The notes under the pieces: model-generated
Told to the model about the DNA's origin: nothing
Seen by the model: only the letters and a program-made list of their open reading frames with translations
Database searches by the model: none
In this document: positions 1 to 6,845 of the stretch, piece after piece
How positions within the stretch are numbered: position 1 is the first letter of the stretch
Layout: each line of letters begins with the position of its first letter
Assembly (NCBI GenBank): GCA_009773075.1
Contig: WOUX01000077.1
Coordinates: 1-10,273 of the forward strand
DNA length: 10,273 nt
Source: a bacterium
GTDB taxonomy: Bacteria > Desulfobacterota > UBA8473
Reading direction: 5' to 3'
Program-made: the position numbers and the translations under genes

Positions 1-2
1 TG

Positions 3-185
3 GCCAACAGTATAGATGTAATGGATGCAAATACATTGCTTGTTACAGCAGAGCGTCAGTTTGTAGATGCGGCATATAACCATAAACTGTCCATTCTGAG
101 GATTGAAAGGGTAACAGGTAGACTGCTAAAAAGGGTCACAGACAAACAGGCTGCAGTTAACAGTCAGGATGCGGTAAAAAAGTAA
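3..185 (+). CDS. TolC-family outer-membrane efflux channel, C-terminal end (partial)
   Basis: This is the last 60 codons of a gene that begins before the window; the only long open frame here ends at TAA 183-185. The peptide contains DVMDANTLLVTAERQFVDAA followed by an amphipathic helix (YNHKLSILRIERVTGRL). That pattern is typical of the last helix of TolC/OprM-type channels, where a (D/N)VLDAQ-like motif, a helix and a Gly-Arg/Leu ending recur. In the family, the trimeric channel spans the outer membrane and periplasm and is the exit duct of tripartite pumps. An adaptor gene starts 15 bases downstream, which fits an efflux operon. The Lys/Asp/Gln-rich tail after the helix is probably a flexible end. 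The identification rests on a short fragment plus context, so specificity cannot be judged. Confidence 0.75.
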   Translation, partial: ANSIDVMDANTLLVTAERQFVDAAYNHKLSILRIERVTGRLLKRVTDKQAAVNSQDAVKK

Positions 186-199
186 AAGGGGGCAAATCT

Positions 200-1318
200 A
201 TGCTTATGCAATACTGTATTGGTAATGATTACGGGAAAGGTAACAGATCAGGTCAGGTTGTCCTTTTGTTGTTTCTTGTATCCCTTATCTTAATTTGCCC
301 TGCCTGTAAGAAGAAAAAGGTAGAAGTGACTGGGGGTAAGGCTATTAATGTCCGTGTTCAGGCTGTTGAGAAAAGGTCTTTCAGACCATTCGTGGAAAGC
401 ATCGGTACACTGATGCCTGGTGAGGAGGTTGTGGTAAGCAGTGAGATTGAAGGGGTTTTAAGAAGTGTAAGAGTGGAGGAAGGAACAGTGGTTTCAAAGG
501 GGATGCTTCTTGCGGCAATTGACGATACAAACCATAGCCTGGAGGTGAAGAGGACAGAGATTGCCTTAAAGCAGGCAGAAGCGACCCTTGAAAATACGAG
601 ATTGGAGTATCAGCGAAAGGATGCCCTTTATAAGGAAGAACTGGTAACGAAACAACAGTTCGATGATGTCTCTACCCGTCTGTCTCTGGCTATGGCTGAG
701 GTGGAACGGGCAAAGACAACCTGTGCCCTTTCTAGAGAGAGGCTTTCCAAAACAAGTATCCACTCTCCCATAAATGGTATCATAAAGGAAAAGAGGGTTT
801 CAGCAGGGGATTATGTGAGGAACGGCACAAACCTCTTTGCGGTCATCCAGAACAATCCTCTCAAACTCAATTTTACCGTAACAGAAAAGGATGTTGGTAA
901 ACTCCGTATAGGGCAGGATGTGCTCTTTAGGGTTAATGCCTTTCCTGGCAAGGAATTTAAGGGAAGGGTGAGCATCCTCTATCCCAGCCTTGAGGAAAGG
1001 ACCAGGACCCTTCAGGTTGAAGCAAGGGTTCCCAATCATGATGGGCTCCTGAAACCAGGACTCTTTGCCAATGTTACCCTCTATACCAGTGTACCGAGGG
1101 ATACAACCGTTGTAACTATCACATCTATACTCTATGACGACTCGAGAACCAGGGTCTTTGTTGTTGAGGGCGACCGTGCCAGAGAAAGAGAGGTAAAGAT
1201 TGGCAGTAAATACGGAGAGCTTATGGAGATTAGAGAAGGTCTGAAAGGGAACGAGATGGTTGTAGTCGTAGGCCAAAACAACCTGTCGGAGGGGGTGAAG
1301 GTCAATGTGGCTCGCTGA
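200..1318 (+). CDS. RND efflux periplasmic adaptor (HlyD/AcrA-type membrane fusion protein), likely lipoprotein
   Basis: This periplasmic adaptor of 372 residues should link an inner-membrane RND pump to the TolC-like channel. The N-terminus has a hydrophobic stretch (about 19-35) ending in LICPAC and KKKK, a loose lipobox with Cys36 as the likely lipidated residue. Next come the first lipoyl half (about 69-109, with SSEIEGVLRSVRVEEGTVVS), a coiled-coil hairpin (about 112-185), the second lipoyl half (SPINGIIKEKRVSAGDYV, 189-206), a beta-barrel (NPLKLNFTV to about 295) and a membrane-proximal domain to the end. All domains are present and the length is normal. ATG 200 was chosen because GGGGG at 188-192 lies 7 bases upstream; ATG 206 is an alternative. 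It overlaps the permease start by 14 bases, suggesting translational coupling. It is a paralogue of the second adaptor at 4348 and, unlike it, shows no damage. The substrate is unknown. Confidence 0.93.
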   Translation: MLMQYCIGNDYGKGNRSGQVVLLLFLVSLILICPACKKKKVEVTGGKAINVRVQAVEKRSFRPFVESIGTLMPGEEVVVSSEIEGVLRSVRVEEGTVVSKGMLLAAIDDTNHSLEVKRTEIALKQAEATLENTRLEYQRKDALYKEELVTKQQFDDVSTRLSLAMAEVERAKTTCALSRERLSKTSIHSPINGIIKEKRVSAGDYVRNGTNLFAVIQNNPLKLNFTVTEKDVGKLRIGQDVLFRVNAFPGKEFKGRVSILYPSLEERTRTLQVEARVPNHDGLLKPGLFANVTLYTSVPRDTTVVTITSILYDDSRTRVFVVEGDRAREREVKIGSKYGELMEIREGLKGNEMVVVVGQNNLSEGVKVNVAR

Positions 1319-2753
1319 TACATCTATTAGACGGCCTGTCTTTGCAACCATGTTTATCCTTGCCCTGGTGGTTCTTGGCCTGGTCAGTTACCCGGAGATC
1401 GGTGTTGACCTCTTTCCCAAGGTTGATTTTCCAATTGTAAATATCACAACAAGGTTGAAGGGTGCATCCCCGGAGATAATGGACATTGACGTCACGGACA
1501 AGATTGAAGAAGTTGTAAATACAATCAACGGTGTGAAGAGCATTACATCTACGAGTATCGAAGGGGCATCCCTGGTAACGGTGGAGTTTGTCCTCGAAAG
1601 GGACATCGATCTTGCCGTACAGGATGTCAGGGAGAAGGTCTCTGTTGTCAGACAAAAACTCCCCAGGGACATTAATGAACCGATTATAGAGAAGGTTGAC
1701 CCGGATGCAACGCCTGTTTTGTGGTTCAATCTTGCAGGCCAAAGGTCCGTTCGTGATCTTTCTATGTATGCCGATGAGGTCTTGAAAGAGCAGCTTCAGA
1801 GGATTAATGGTGTTGGTGCTATCCGGCTGGGTGGCTTGAGGCTACGGGAAGTGAGGGTCTGGCTTGACGCAAATAAACTTCAAGCCTATCATATTGCAGC
1901 CAATGACGTTTTAGGGGCGCTCCAGCGTGAGAATGTGGAACTTCCCGGCGGGAGGATTGAAGCTGCGTCCAAAGAATACACGGTAAAAATCAAGGGGGAG
2001 TTCCCCAATGTGCCTGATTTCAATGATCTGATTGTCAGCTATTATAAGGGAGCGCCTGTCAGGCTCCGTGATATTGGAAGGGTTGAAGATGGGATGCAGG
2101 AGAAACGTTCCCTTGTTCGATTCAACGGGGTGCCCGCGGTTGGTATAGGGGTTCAGAAACAATCCGGGACAAACACCGTTGAGGTGATCAACCGGGTCAA
2201 GAAGGAACTTTCAGGTATTATAAAGACCCTGCCGCCTGGCATGACCCTGAACATCGCCTTTGACCAGTCCACGTTTATCAAACGCTCCATAGACGAGGTT
2301 CAGAAACACCTGATTTTGGGCAGTCTCTTTGCCGTTATCGCCGTCTTTGTCTTCTTAAGAAATTTCAGGACGACCCTTATCACTGCTGTAGCCCTGCCTG
2401 TATCGATTGTCTCCACATTTGCCATGATCAAATTTTTTGGTTTTACCTTTAATAACATGACCATGCTTGCCCTCTCCCTTTCTGTGGGACTTCTTATCGA
2501 TGATGCCATCATAGTGGTCGAAAACATATACCGTCATATCGAGGAAGGAAGAGAGCCAAGGGAGGCTGCCTCTTTTGGCACCTCTGAGATAGGACTCGCG
2601 GTTATGGCTACCACCTTTGCCATCGTTGCAATCTTCCTTCCCGTGGCCTTCATGAAGGGGATGGTGGGAAGATTCTTTATGCAGTTTGCGCTTACCGTGG
2701 TCTGGAACCCCTTACAGATTTGCTTACATTTACAAGATGGGGCAATGGTTTGA
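1305..2753 (+). CDS. RND efflux permease, N-terminal fragment (AcrB/HAE-type), out of frame with the rest
   Basis: This is the front half of a proton-driven RND transporter of the inner membrane. ATG 1305 has GGAGGGGG (1288-1295) 9 bases upstream and gives the family opening SIRRPVFATM. Residues 11-30 form TM1, then comes a periplasmic porter domain (DLFPKVDFPIVNITTR, 35-50), TM2 (about 335-352), TM3 (about 356-378), TM4 with the proton-relay pair D399-D400 in GLLIDDAIIVVENI (like D407/D408 of AcrB), and TM5 (about 428-450). Up to FALTVV (461-466) it follows the family. The remaining 16 residues are unrelated, lack the expected TM6, and end at TGA 2751-2753. The continuation lies in another frame from about 2707. 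A full family member has over 1000 residues, so this 482-residue piece cannot work as a pump by itself. It is probably a pseudogene half; sequencing or assembly error is the alternative. Confidence 0.9.
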   Translation: MWLADTSIRRPVFATMFILALVVLGLVSYPEIGVDLFPKVDFPIVNITTRLKGASPEIMDIDVTDKIEEVVNTINGVKSITSTSIEGASLVTVEFVLERDIDLAVQDVREKVSVVRQKLPRDINEPIIEKVDPDATPVLWFNLAGQRSVRDLSMYADEVLKEQLQRINGVGAIRLGGLRLREVRVWLDANKLQAYHIAANDVLGALQRENVELPGGRIEAASKEYTVKIKGEFPNVPDFNDLIVSYYKGAPVRLRDIGRVEDGMQEKRSLVRFNGVPAVGIGVQKQSGTNTVEVINRVKKELSGIIKTLPPGMTLNIAFDQSTFIKRSIDEVQKHLILGSLFAVIAVFVFLRNFRTTLITAVALPVSIVSTFAMIKFFGFTFNNMTMLALSLSVGLLIDDAIIVVENIYRHIEEGREPREAASFGTSEIGLAVMATTFAIVAIFLPVAFMKGMVGRFFMQFALTVVWNPLQICLHLQDGAMV

Positions 2754-4317
2754 GACAGGCTACAAAAAGATGGAAGGGGCATACAAACGACTCCTGGGAG
2801 TTTCTCTTCGCTACAGGAAAACCGTTCTGATTCTTGCCCTGGTTCTATTCCTCTGTAGCCTTTATATCACAAAATTTATGGGGAAGGAATTCATACCACC
2901 CGAAGACCAGAGCCAGTTTATTGTGAGACTTGAAGCCCCAATAGACTATTCTATTGATAAGGCAGACGATCTCTTCAAAAAGGCCGAACAGATATTAAGA
3001 GAGACCCCCGAGGTGAAGACGGTCTTCTATGCACTGGGGTTTGGTTTAACCCCTCAGATAAACAGGGCGGTCCTGTTCGTACGTCTGAAGCCAAGGGTGG
3101 AGAGGGAGAAAAGCCAGGAAGAGATTAAGGCAGAGGTAAGAAAGAAAACCGGTCAGATAGCGGGGCTCAAGGCAACGGCAGAGGATATCGCCATGATTGG
3201 CGGGGGTCAGAGGATAGTACCGATTCAGTACAGTATCAGGGGGCGGGACCTCTCTTCCCTTCAGACCTACACGAGGCAGATCGTTGCTGAGTTTTCAAGA
3301 TTGCCCGGCATAGTGGATGTGGACACCTCTCTTGAGACGGGAAAACCGGAGCTTAAGGTCTATATTGACCGGGACAAGGCTGCGGATCTGGGGGTGGATG
3401 TCGCCACTATTGCCCAGGCCATTAATATCCTCATCAGCGGTGAACTGGATATAACAAAGTTCAAAGACGAGGCCAGGGGGAAAAGATACGAAGTTAGAGT
3501 TCGGCTCAACCCTGAAGACAGGAAGGATCCGGATGATCTGGCAAGGCTTTATGTTAGGTCACGGGACGGAAGGCTTGTTGAACTCTCCAGTGTTGTGCGG
3601 ATACAGGAGGGAGGAGGTCCCAACATTATCAATCGGGTAGATAGACAGAGGGCTGTAACTGTCTTTGCCAGTCTTGAGGGTAAACCACTGGGACAGGCAA
3701 TGGGAGAGCTTGATGCCATATCGGCAAAGGTACTTCCACCTGATTATCTACCGAAGTACAAAGGCATGGCTGAAACCATGGGAGAGTCTTTCAAGTACCT
3801 CTTGTTTGCCCTTATCCTTGGGGTGGTCATGGCATATATGATCCTGGCTTCCCAGTTCGAGAGTTTTGTGCATCCTTTTACGGTCTTGCTTGCTATGCCC
3901 CTCTCATTCATCGGGGCATTCGGGGCACTCCTTATTACGGGGAATACTCTCAATATCTTCAGTTTGATAGGGCTCATTCTCCTAATGGGGCTTGTGAAGA
4001 AGAACTCGATACTGCTTGTAGATTATACCAATACCCTGAGGGAAAGGGGCATGTCGAGACAGGAGGCAATCCTCCATGCTTGCCCTGTCAGGCTTAGGCC
4101 CATTCTTATGACAACCCTGGCCATGGTCTTTGGCATGATGCCGGTGGCATTCGGTATAGGCGAGGGTTCGGAAACCCGTGCCCCCATGGGGATCTCCGTC
4201 ATTGGCGGTCTTCTTACCTCCCTTTTTCTGACACTCCTTGTCGTTCCGGCAGCATATGACCTCCTTGATGATTGGCTGTCAAGATTTGCGAAAAAGAGAG
4301 AGGGCAGGGGCGAATAA
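2686..4317 (+). CDS. RND efflux permease, C-terminal fragment (pseudogene half)
   Basis: This is the back half of the same RND transporter in a different frame. The open frame can be read from TTG 2686, but the first family-like codons are near 2707 and the first ATG is at 2737; no convincing ribosome site marks a true start. The content is a short cytoplasmic linker (WFETGYKKMEGAYKRLL), TM7 (TVLILALVLFLCSLYI), the second porter and docking domains (GKEFIPPEDQSQF onward), and TM8-TM12. TM10 has GLVKKNSILLVDY, whose second Lys (codon 4000-4002) matches the relay Lys940 of AcrB. TM11 has ETRAPMG, whose Arg (codon 4177-4179) matches Arg971. So both charge-relay parts survive, split over two frames. 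Adaptor 2 begins 30 bases after the stop. The two fragments together span about 1004 codons, slightly short for the family, in line with a small deletion at the junction. Confidence 0.88.
   Translation: MRLPWSGTPYRFAYIYKMGQWFETGYKKMEGAYKRLLGVSLRYRKTVLILALVLFLCSLYITKFMGKEFIPPEDQSQFIVRLEAPIDYSIDKADDLFKKAEQILRETPEVKTVFYALGFGLTPQINRAVLFVRLKPRVEREKSQEEIKAEVRKKTGQIAGLKATAEDIAMIGGGQRIVPIQYSIRGRDLSSLQTYTRQIVAEFSRLPGIVDVDTSLETGKPELKVYIDRDKAADLGVDVATIAQAINILISGELDITKFKDEARGKRYEVRVRLNPEDRKDPDDLARLYVRSRDGRLVELSSVVRIQEGGGPNIINRVDRQRAVTVFASLEGKPLGQAMGELDAISAKVLPPDYLPKYKGMAETMGESFKYLLFALILGVVMAYMILASQFESFVHPFTVLLAMPLSFIGAFGALLITGNTLNIFSLIGLILLMGLVKKNSILLVDYTNTLRERGMSRQEAILHACPVRLRPILMTTLAMVFGMMPVAFGIGEGSETRAPMGISVIGGLLTSLFLTLLVVPAAYDLLDDWLSRFAKKREGRGE
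2697..2721 (+). other. Frame-change and deletion junction in the RND permease (TM6 missing)
   Basis: Upstream, frame 1305 reads LTVV at 2691-2702, where family members continue with about 14 hydrophobic residues of TM6 and then a TPMLxSRF-like motif. Downstream, frame 2686 reads T-P-Y-R-F at 2707-2721, which looks like the remains of that motif. Only about 7 bases lie between LTV and TP, where about 42 are expected. A loss of about 35 bases would also explain the observed frame change (35 = 2 modulo 3). The third frame here (reading AYRGLEPLTDLLTF) is not hydrophobic, so TM6 is truly absent and not hidden in another frame. The expected lengths come from memory of the family, so the size is approximate. 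Confidence 0.65.
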
Positions 4318-4347
4318 TCGCAGTATCTGGATGAAAGGGACAAAGGC

Positions 4348-5559
4348 TTGCAAACTCTAAAGACGGTGCTCGTTGTCTTTTCCGCTCTGTCACTGATATG
4401 TGTCTCATCTTTTGGATGTGGAAAGGAGTGGGAAGATGAGATTAGCGGCACAGCAAATAGAGGTTTTGAAGGAAAGGTCATTGATGTCGAGGCTGCCAGT
4501 GTAAAGACAATGGATATTAGCTATGCTATAGATGCCATTGGCTCGTTTTTTTCAAATGAGAATGTGACCATCACTTCGGTTCTCCAGATCGACGATGAAA
4601 AGGCACTACTGGCCGTGGAAAAGGCGAGATCGATCGTTGAAGAAACAAGGGCAGCTTTTGACAAACTAATGGCAGGGGCAAGAGCAGAAAGAGTCGAACA
4701 TATGAAGACGAATCTGGACAAGACAAGGATCAGCCTTGAGAAGATAGGGGGCGATTATAAGAAACAGAAGGAATCTTACGAGAGCGGGTTAATAGACAAG
4801 GACACATTTGGCAAGATAGAGTCCAGATATGAAATGGCAAAGAAGAAGGCATTGACTGCGGAAGGTGGATATAGAATAGCCATAAGTGGGCCTGCTAAAG
4901 AGGATGTTGGGGTAGCAAAAGCAAAGGTTGAGAAAGCCATAGTGGCTTTGAGGGTAGCGGAGAAGAATCTTAAGGATACGAGGGTATATTCTCCTATCAC
5001 TGGGATAGTTAACAGTAGGATGGTGTCTCTTGGAGAGTACGTCAAAAAAACTACTAAGCTTTATAAAATAGTACAAAACGACCCGTTAAAGCTCTTCTTC
5101 TCTGTCCCTGAGACATTTGCCGGTGAGGTTAAGATAGGACAGACTCTGGTAGCTACGGTTAAGGTTTTCCCGGGAGAAAAGTTTGTAGGGAAGGTATATT
5201 ACATAAGCCCTGAATCCGACCCTTCTACACGAACCTTCAAGGTAAAGGCAAAGATAGGGAATAGAGATAATAGACTAAAACAGGGATTCTCTGCAGATAT
5301 ACAGTTGACCACCTCGACCAAAAAGGACGCTATGGTGCTCCCAGAAGAGGCTGTTGTGTCAGTGGCCAATAAGCCATCCATATTTATAATCAGGGACAAC
5401 AGGGCAATACTGGACCACATAAGAGTTGGCAGACATCTTAACGGAAAAGTAGAGGTGTTGTCCCATAGGTTAAAAAGGGATGACATGGTAGCTACAAAGG
5501 GACAGAAAAACCTGGTGGACAATGCCAACGTGAGAATAATAGGAAGGAAAGGGGCATAA
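4348..5559 (+). CDS. Second RND efflux periplasmic adaptor (HlyD/AcrA-type), with internal deletion
   Basis: This second membrane fusion protein has 403 residues and follows the permease by 30 bases. The start is probably TTG 4348: GAAAGGGA at 4333-4340 sits 7 bases upstream, no in-frame ATG is nearby, and the in-frame stop upstream is the permease TAA. A hydrophobic leader (about 5-22) ends in SSFGC, a weak lipobox with Cys24. A long coiled-coil hairpin (about 82-205, with the AGARAERVE turn) leads to the second lipoyl half (SPITGIVNSRMVSLGEYV), a beta-barrel (NDPLKLFFSV onward) and a membrane-proximal domain. The first lipoyl half is mostly missing: NVTITS (72-77) jumps straight to VLQIDD (78-83), while adaptor 1 has about 22 more residues there. 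The reading frame is kept. A protein without this half should fold its lipoyl domain poorly, so function is doubtful. Confidence 0.88.
   Translation: MQTLKTVLVVFSALSLICVSSFGCGKEWEDEISGTANRGFEGKVIDVEAASVKTMDISYAIDAIGSFFSNENVTITSVLQIDDEKALLAVEKARSIVEETRAAFDKLMAGARAERVEHMKTNLDKTRISLEKIGGDYKKQKESYESGLIDKDTFGKIESRYEMAKKKALTAEGGYRIAISGPAKEDVGVAKAKVEKAIVALRVAEKNLKDTRVYSPITGIVNSRMVSLGEYVKKTTKLYKIVQNDPLKLFFSVPETFAGEVKIGQTLVATVKVFPGEKFVGKVYYISPESDPSTRTFKVKAKIGNRDNRLKQGFSADIQLTTSTKKDAMVLPEEAVVSVANKPSIFIIRDNRAILDHIRVGRHLNGKVEVLSHRLKRDDMVATKGQKNLVDNANVRIIGRKGA
4570..4590 (+). other. In-frame deletion junction in the first lipoyl half of adaptor 2
   Basis: Ser77 (TCG 4576-4578) is followed directly by Val78 (GTT 4579-4581). 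In adaptor 1 the equivalent segment runs VVVSSEIEGVLRSVRVEEG and then on to LLAAIDD. In adaptor 2 the piece from EIEG to the Gly-Met before LLAAIDD has no counterpart, a loss of about 21-22 codons. The joint lies between two well-matched blocks (IGSFFSNENVTITS and VLQIDDEKALLAVEKA), so a deletion is more likely than divergence. No long direct repeat is visible at the joint. Confidence 0.65.
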
Positions 5560-5560
5560 G

Positions 5561-5851
5561 ATGAAGATGGTTCTTGTAGCGTACTCTGAGGCTGCTGACT
5601 ATGATCTGATAGTGGCCATAAAGGCGGCAGGAGTAAGGGGCTACACAAAATTCACTGAAGTTTTAGGCGAAGGCACCGAGACCGACCCTCATATGGGAAC
5701 CCAATGCTGGCCAGGAAGGAACAACTTTCTGGCCATAGCAGTTGAAGATAAAGAGGTCGAACATCTGATTTCGGCAGTTAAAGAAATGAAGAAAAAGCAC
5801 CCCAAGGCTGGGGTAAAGGCATTTATTATGCCTATGGAGGGAATAGTCTAG
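5561..5851 (+). CDS. PG0541-family transporter-associated protein (PII-like fold)
   Basis: This small cytoplasmic protein has 96 residues and no signal peptide or membrane segment. Key features are GVRGYTKFTEVLGEGTE (24-40), DPHMGTQCWPGRNN (42-55) and a second alternating beta-alpha-beta half (VEDKEVEHLISAVKEMKKKH, 61-80) ending in KAFIMPMEG. The pattern fits the PG0541-type proteins often encoded beside RND pumps, which look like ferredoxin-like or PII-like folds; their molecular role is not known. A PII-like protein could sense a small molecule and regulate the pump, but this is inference. The ATG follows the adaptor 2 stop by one base, with a purine-rich stretch (AGGAAAGGGG) about 10 bases upstream, so it is probably translated with that gene. 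The gene appears intact even though the pump genes before it are damaged. Confidence 0.82.
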   Translation: MKMVLVAYSEAADYDLIVAIKAAGVRGYTKFTEVLGEGTETDPHMGTQCWPGRNNFLAIAVEDKEVEHLISAVKEMKKKHPKAGVKAFIMPMEGIV

Positions 5852-5867
5852 CACCGTTTATGGGAGG

Positions 5868-5875
5868 GGTGCACC
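5868..5875. repeat. Perfect 8-base palindrome GGTGCACC
   Basis: GGTGCACC at 5868-5875 is its own reverse complement and lies 16 bases after the PG0541-like stop codon. GCACC at 5851-5855 can also pair with GGTGC at 5868-5872 in a 5-bp stem with a 12-base loop. AGCACC at 5850-5855 matches GGTGCT at 5925-5930 in a longer-range inverted pair. It might be an operator half-site or RNA hairpin, but it is short and could be chance. Confidence 0.3.
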
Positions 5876-5915
5876 TTTATCAGTTTGAAAGGGAAAAACT
5901 ATTTCAAATAAACTT

Positions 5916-5941
5916 TGTGCCTTTGGTGCTCTGTGCCTTTG
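5916..5941. repeat. Direct repeat TGTGCCTTTG, two copies 16 bases apart
   Basis: TGTGCCTTTG occurs at 5916-5925 and again at 5932-5941, separated by GTGCTC, so the segment reads as a G/T-rich near-repeat. Phrases of this type (CTTTGTG.CTTTGTG) are common as dispersed intergenic sequences in many bacterial genomes, from general recollection. It sits just upstream of the glycosyltransferase start. No function is assigned. Confidence 0.5.
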
Positions 5942-5969
5942 AACCTGAGTAGTTACCAAGAATCTATCC

Positions 5970-6845
5970 ATGCCAAAAGTAAGCGTTATAATTCCCACCT
6001 ATAATCGAGCAAACCTCCTTAAGGAAGCAATTGAATCGGTTCTATCCCAGGACTATAAGGATTTTGAACTTATAGTCGTTGATGATGGTTCTACAGATGA
6101 AACTGGAGACATTGTGCAAAGATACTCTGAGAAAGCAATTTATCTTTATCAGAATAAGAGAGGTGTGAGTTGTGCAAGAAATATGGGCATAAAAACCTCT
6201 TCTGGAGAGTATATTGCCTTTCTGGACTCCGATGATAAGTGGGTACCAACGAAGCTCTCTTCTCAGATGGATTTCTTTACGCATGATCCCAATGCCTTGA
6301 TATGTTATACTGAAGAGATATGGTTTAGAAATGGCATAAGAGTAAATCCCATGAGGAAACACAGGAAGCACAGTGGGATGATATTCGAGAAGGTGTTGCC
6401 CCTTTGTATTATAAGCCCTTCTTCTGTTATGATGAAAAGGGATTTGTTCTTTGACAGGGTCGGTTTCTTTGATGAGAGTTTACCAGCATGTGAGGATTAC
6501 GATATTTGGCTCAGAATAGCCGCCAGGTACCCTATCTATTTGATAGAAATCCCTCTGATAATAAAGAGAGGAGGACATCACGATCAATTATCCCGGAAGT
6601 TTATGGGTCTTGACAGGTTTAGGATAAAAGCCTTGGTTAATATATTGGAAAGCGGCGTTCTCTCCCCGGAACAGTACAAAGCGTCATTAAAAGAGCTAAG
6701 GAGAAAATGTACCATATTTGGCAATGGGTGTTTAAAAAGGGGAAAGATAGAAGAGGGAGAAAGGTATTTAAAGATACCGGAGAAATATCAAGTTAGTTGC
6801 AAAGCCCCAAACTTGAGAAGTCAGGAGTCAAAATGGGAAACGTAG
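5970..6845 (+). CDS. Family 2 (GT-A fold) glycosyltransferase
   Basis: This predicted glycosyltransferase has 291 residues and should transfer a sugar from a nucleotide-sugar donor; donor and acceptor cannot be told. The N-terminal half is a classic GT2 nucleotide-binding domain: VSVIIPTYNRANLLKEAI (4-21), VVDDGSTDET (36-45), GVSCARNMG (65-73) and the DxD-type metal motif in FLDSDDKW (84-91). Further on, CEDYDIWLRIA (174-184) holds the usual acidic pair of the acceptor side. KRGGHHDQLSRKF (199-211) is a distinctive conserved-looking block. No membrane segment is seen, so it is probably cytosolic or membrane-associated. ATG 5970 is the only sensible start (an in-frame TGA lies at 5946) but has no clear ribosome site. 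The gene leads a tight run with the ParB-like, radical SAM and MBL genes and overlaps the next gene by 13 bases. The link between a sugar transferase and those genes is unexplained. Confidence 0.9.
   Translation: MPKVSVIIPTYNRANLLKEAIESVLSQDYKDFELIVVDDGSTDETGDIVQRYSEKAIYLYQNKRGVSCARNMGIKTSSGEYIAFLDSDDKWVPTKLSSQMDFFTHDPNALICYTEEIWFRNGIRVNPMRKHRKHSGMIFEKVLPLCIISPSSVMMKRDLFFDRVGFFDESLPACEDYDIWLRIAARYPIYLIEIPLIIKRGGHHDQLSRKFMGLDRFRIKALVNILESGVLSPEQYKASLKELRRKCTIFGNGCLKRGKIEEGERYLKIPEKYQVSCKAPNLRSQESKWET

Larger units (their letters stand above)
5852..5969 (+). promoter_or_regulatory. Intergenic spacer between the efflux operon and the second operon, weak promoter candidate
   Basis: This is the only gap over 100 bases inside the window. 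TTGAAA at 5885-5890 (5 of 6 matches to the -35 consensus) and TAAACT at 5909-5914 (4 of 6 to the -10) are 18 bases apart and point toward the glycosyltransferase at 5970. This could be the start of the second transcription unit, but such matches arise often by chance in AT-rich DNA. No hairpin followed by a T-run, as in a standard intrinsic terminator, was seen. Confidence 0.25.

Noticed and set aside
800..1351. 183-codon open frame on the minus strand across adaptor 1
   Set aside because: It lies wholly antisense to a clear adaptor gene, and its peptide shows no domain pattern, so it is a shadow frame.
1302..1742. 146-codon minus-strand frame over the permease start
   Set aside because: It is antisense to the conserved RND N-terminus and has no recognisable motif.
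2686..2760. Programmed ribosomal frameshift joining the two permease frames
   Set aside because: No slippery heptamer is evident, and the TM6 codons are missing from every frame, so a shift would still not give a complete pump.
5850..5875. Intrinsic terminator after the PG0541-like gene
   Set aside because: The stem is only 5 bp with a 12-base loop and no following T-run, so it does not meet the usual form.
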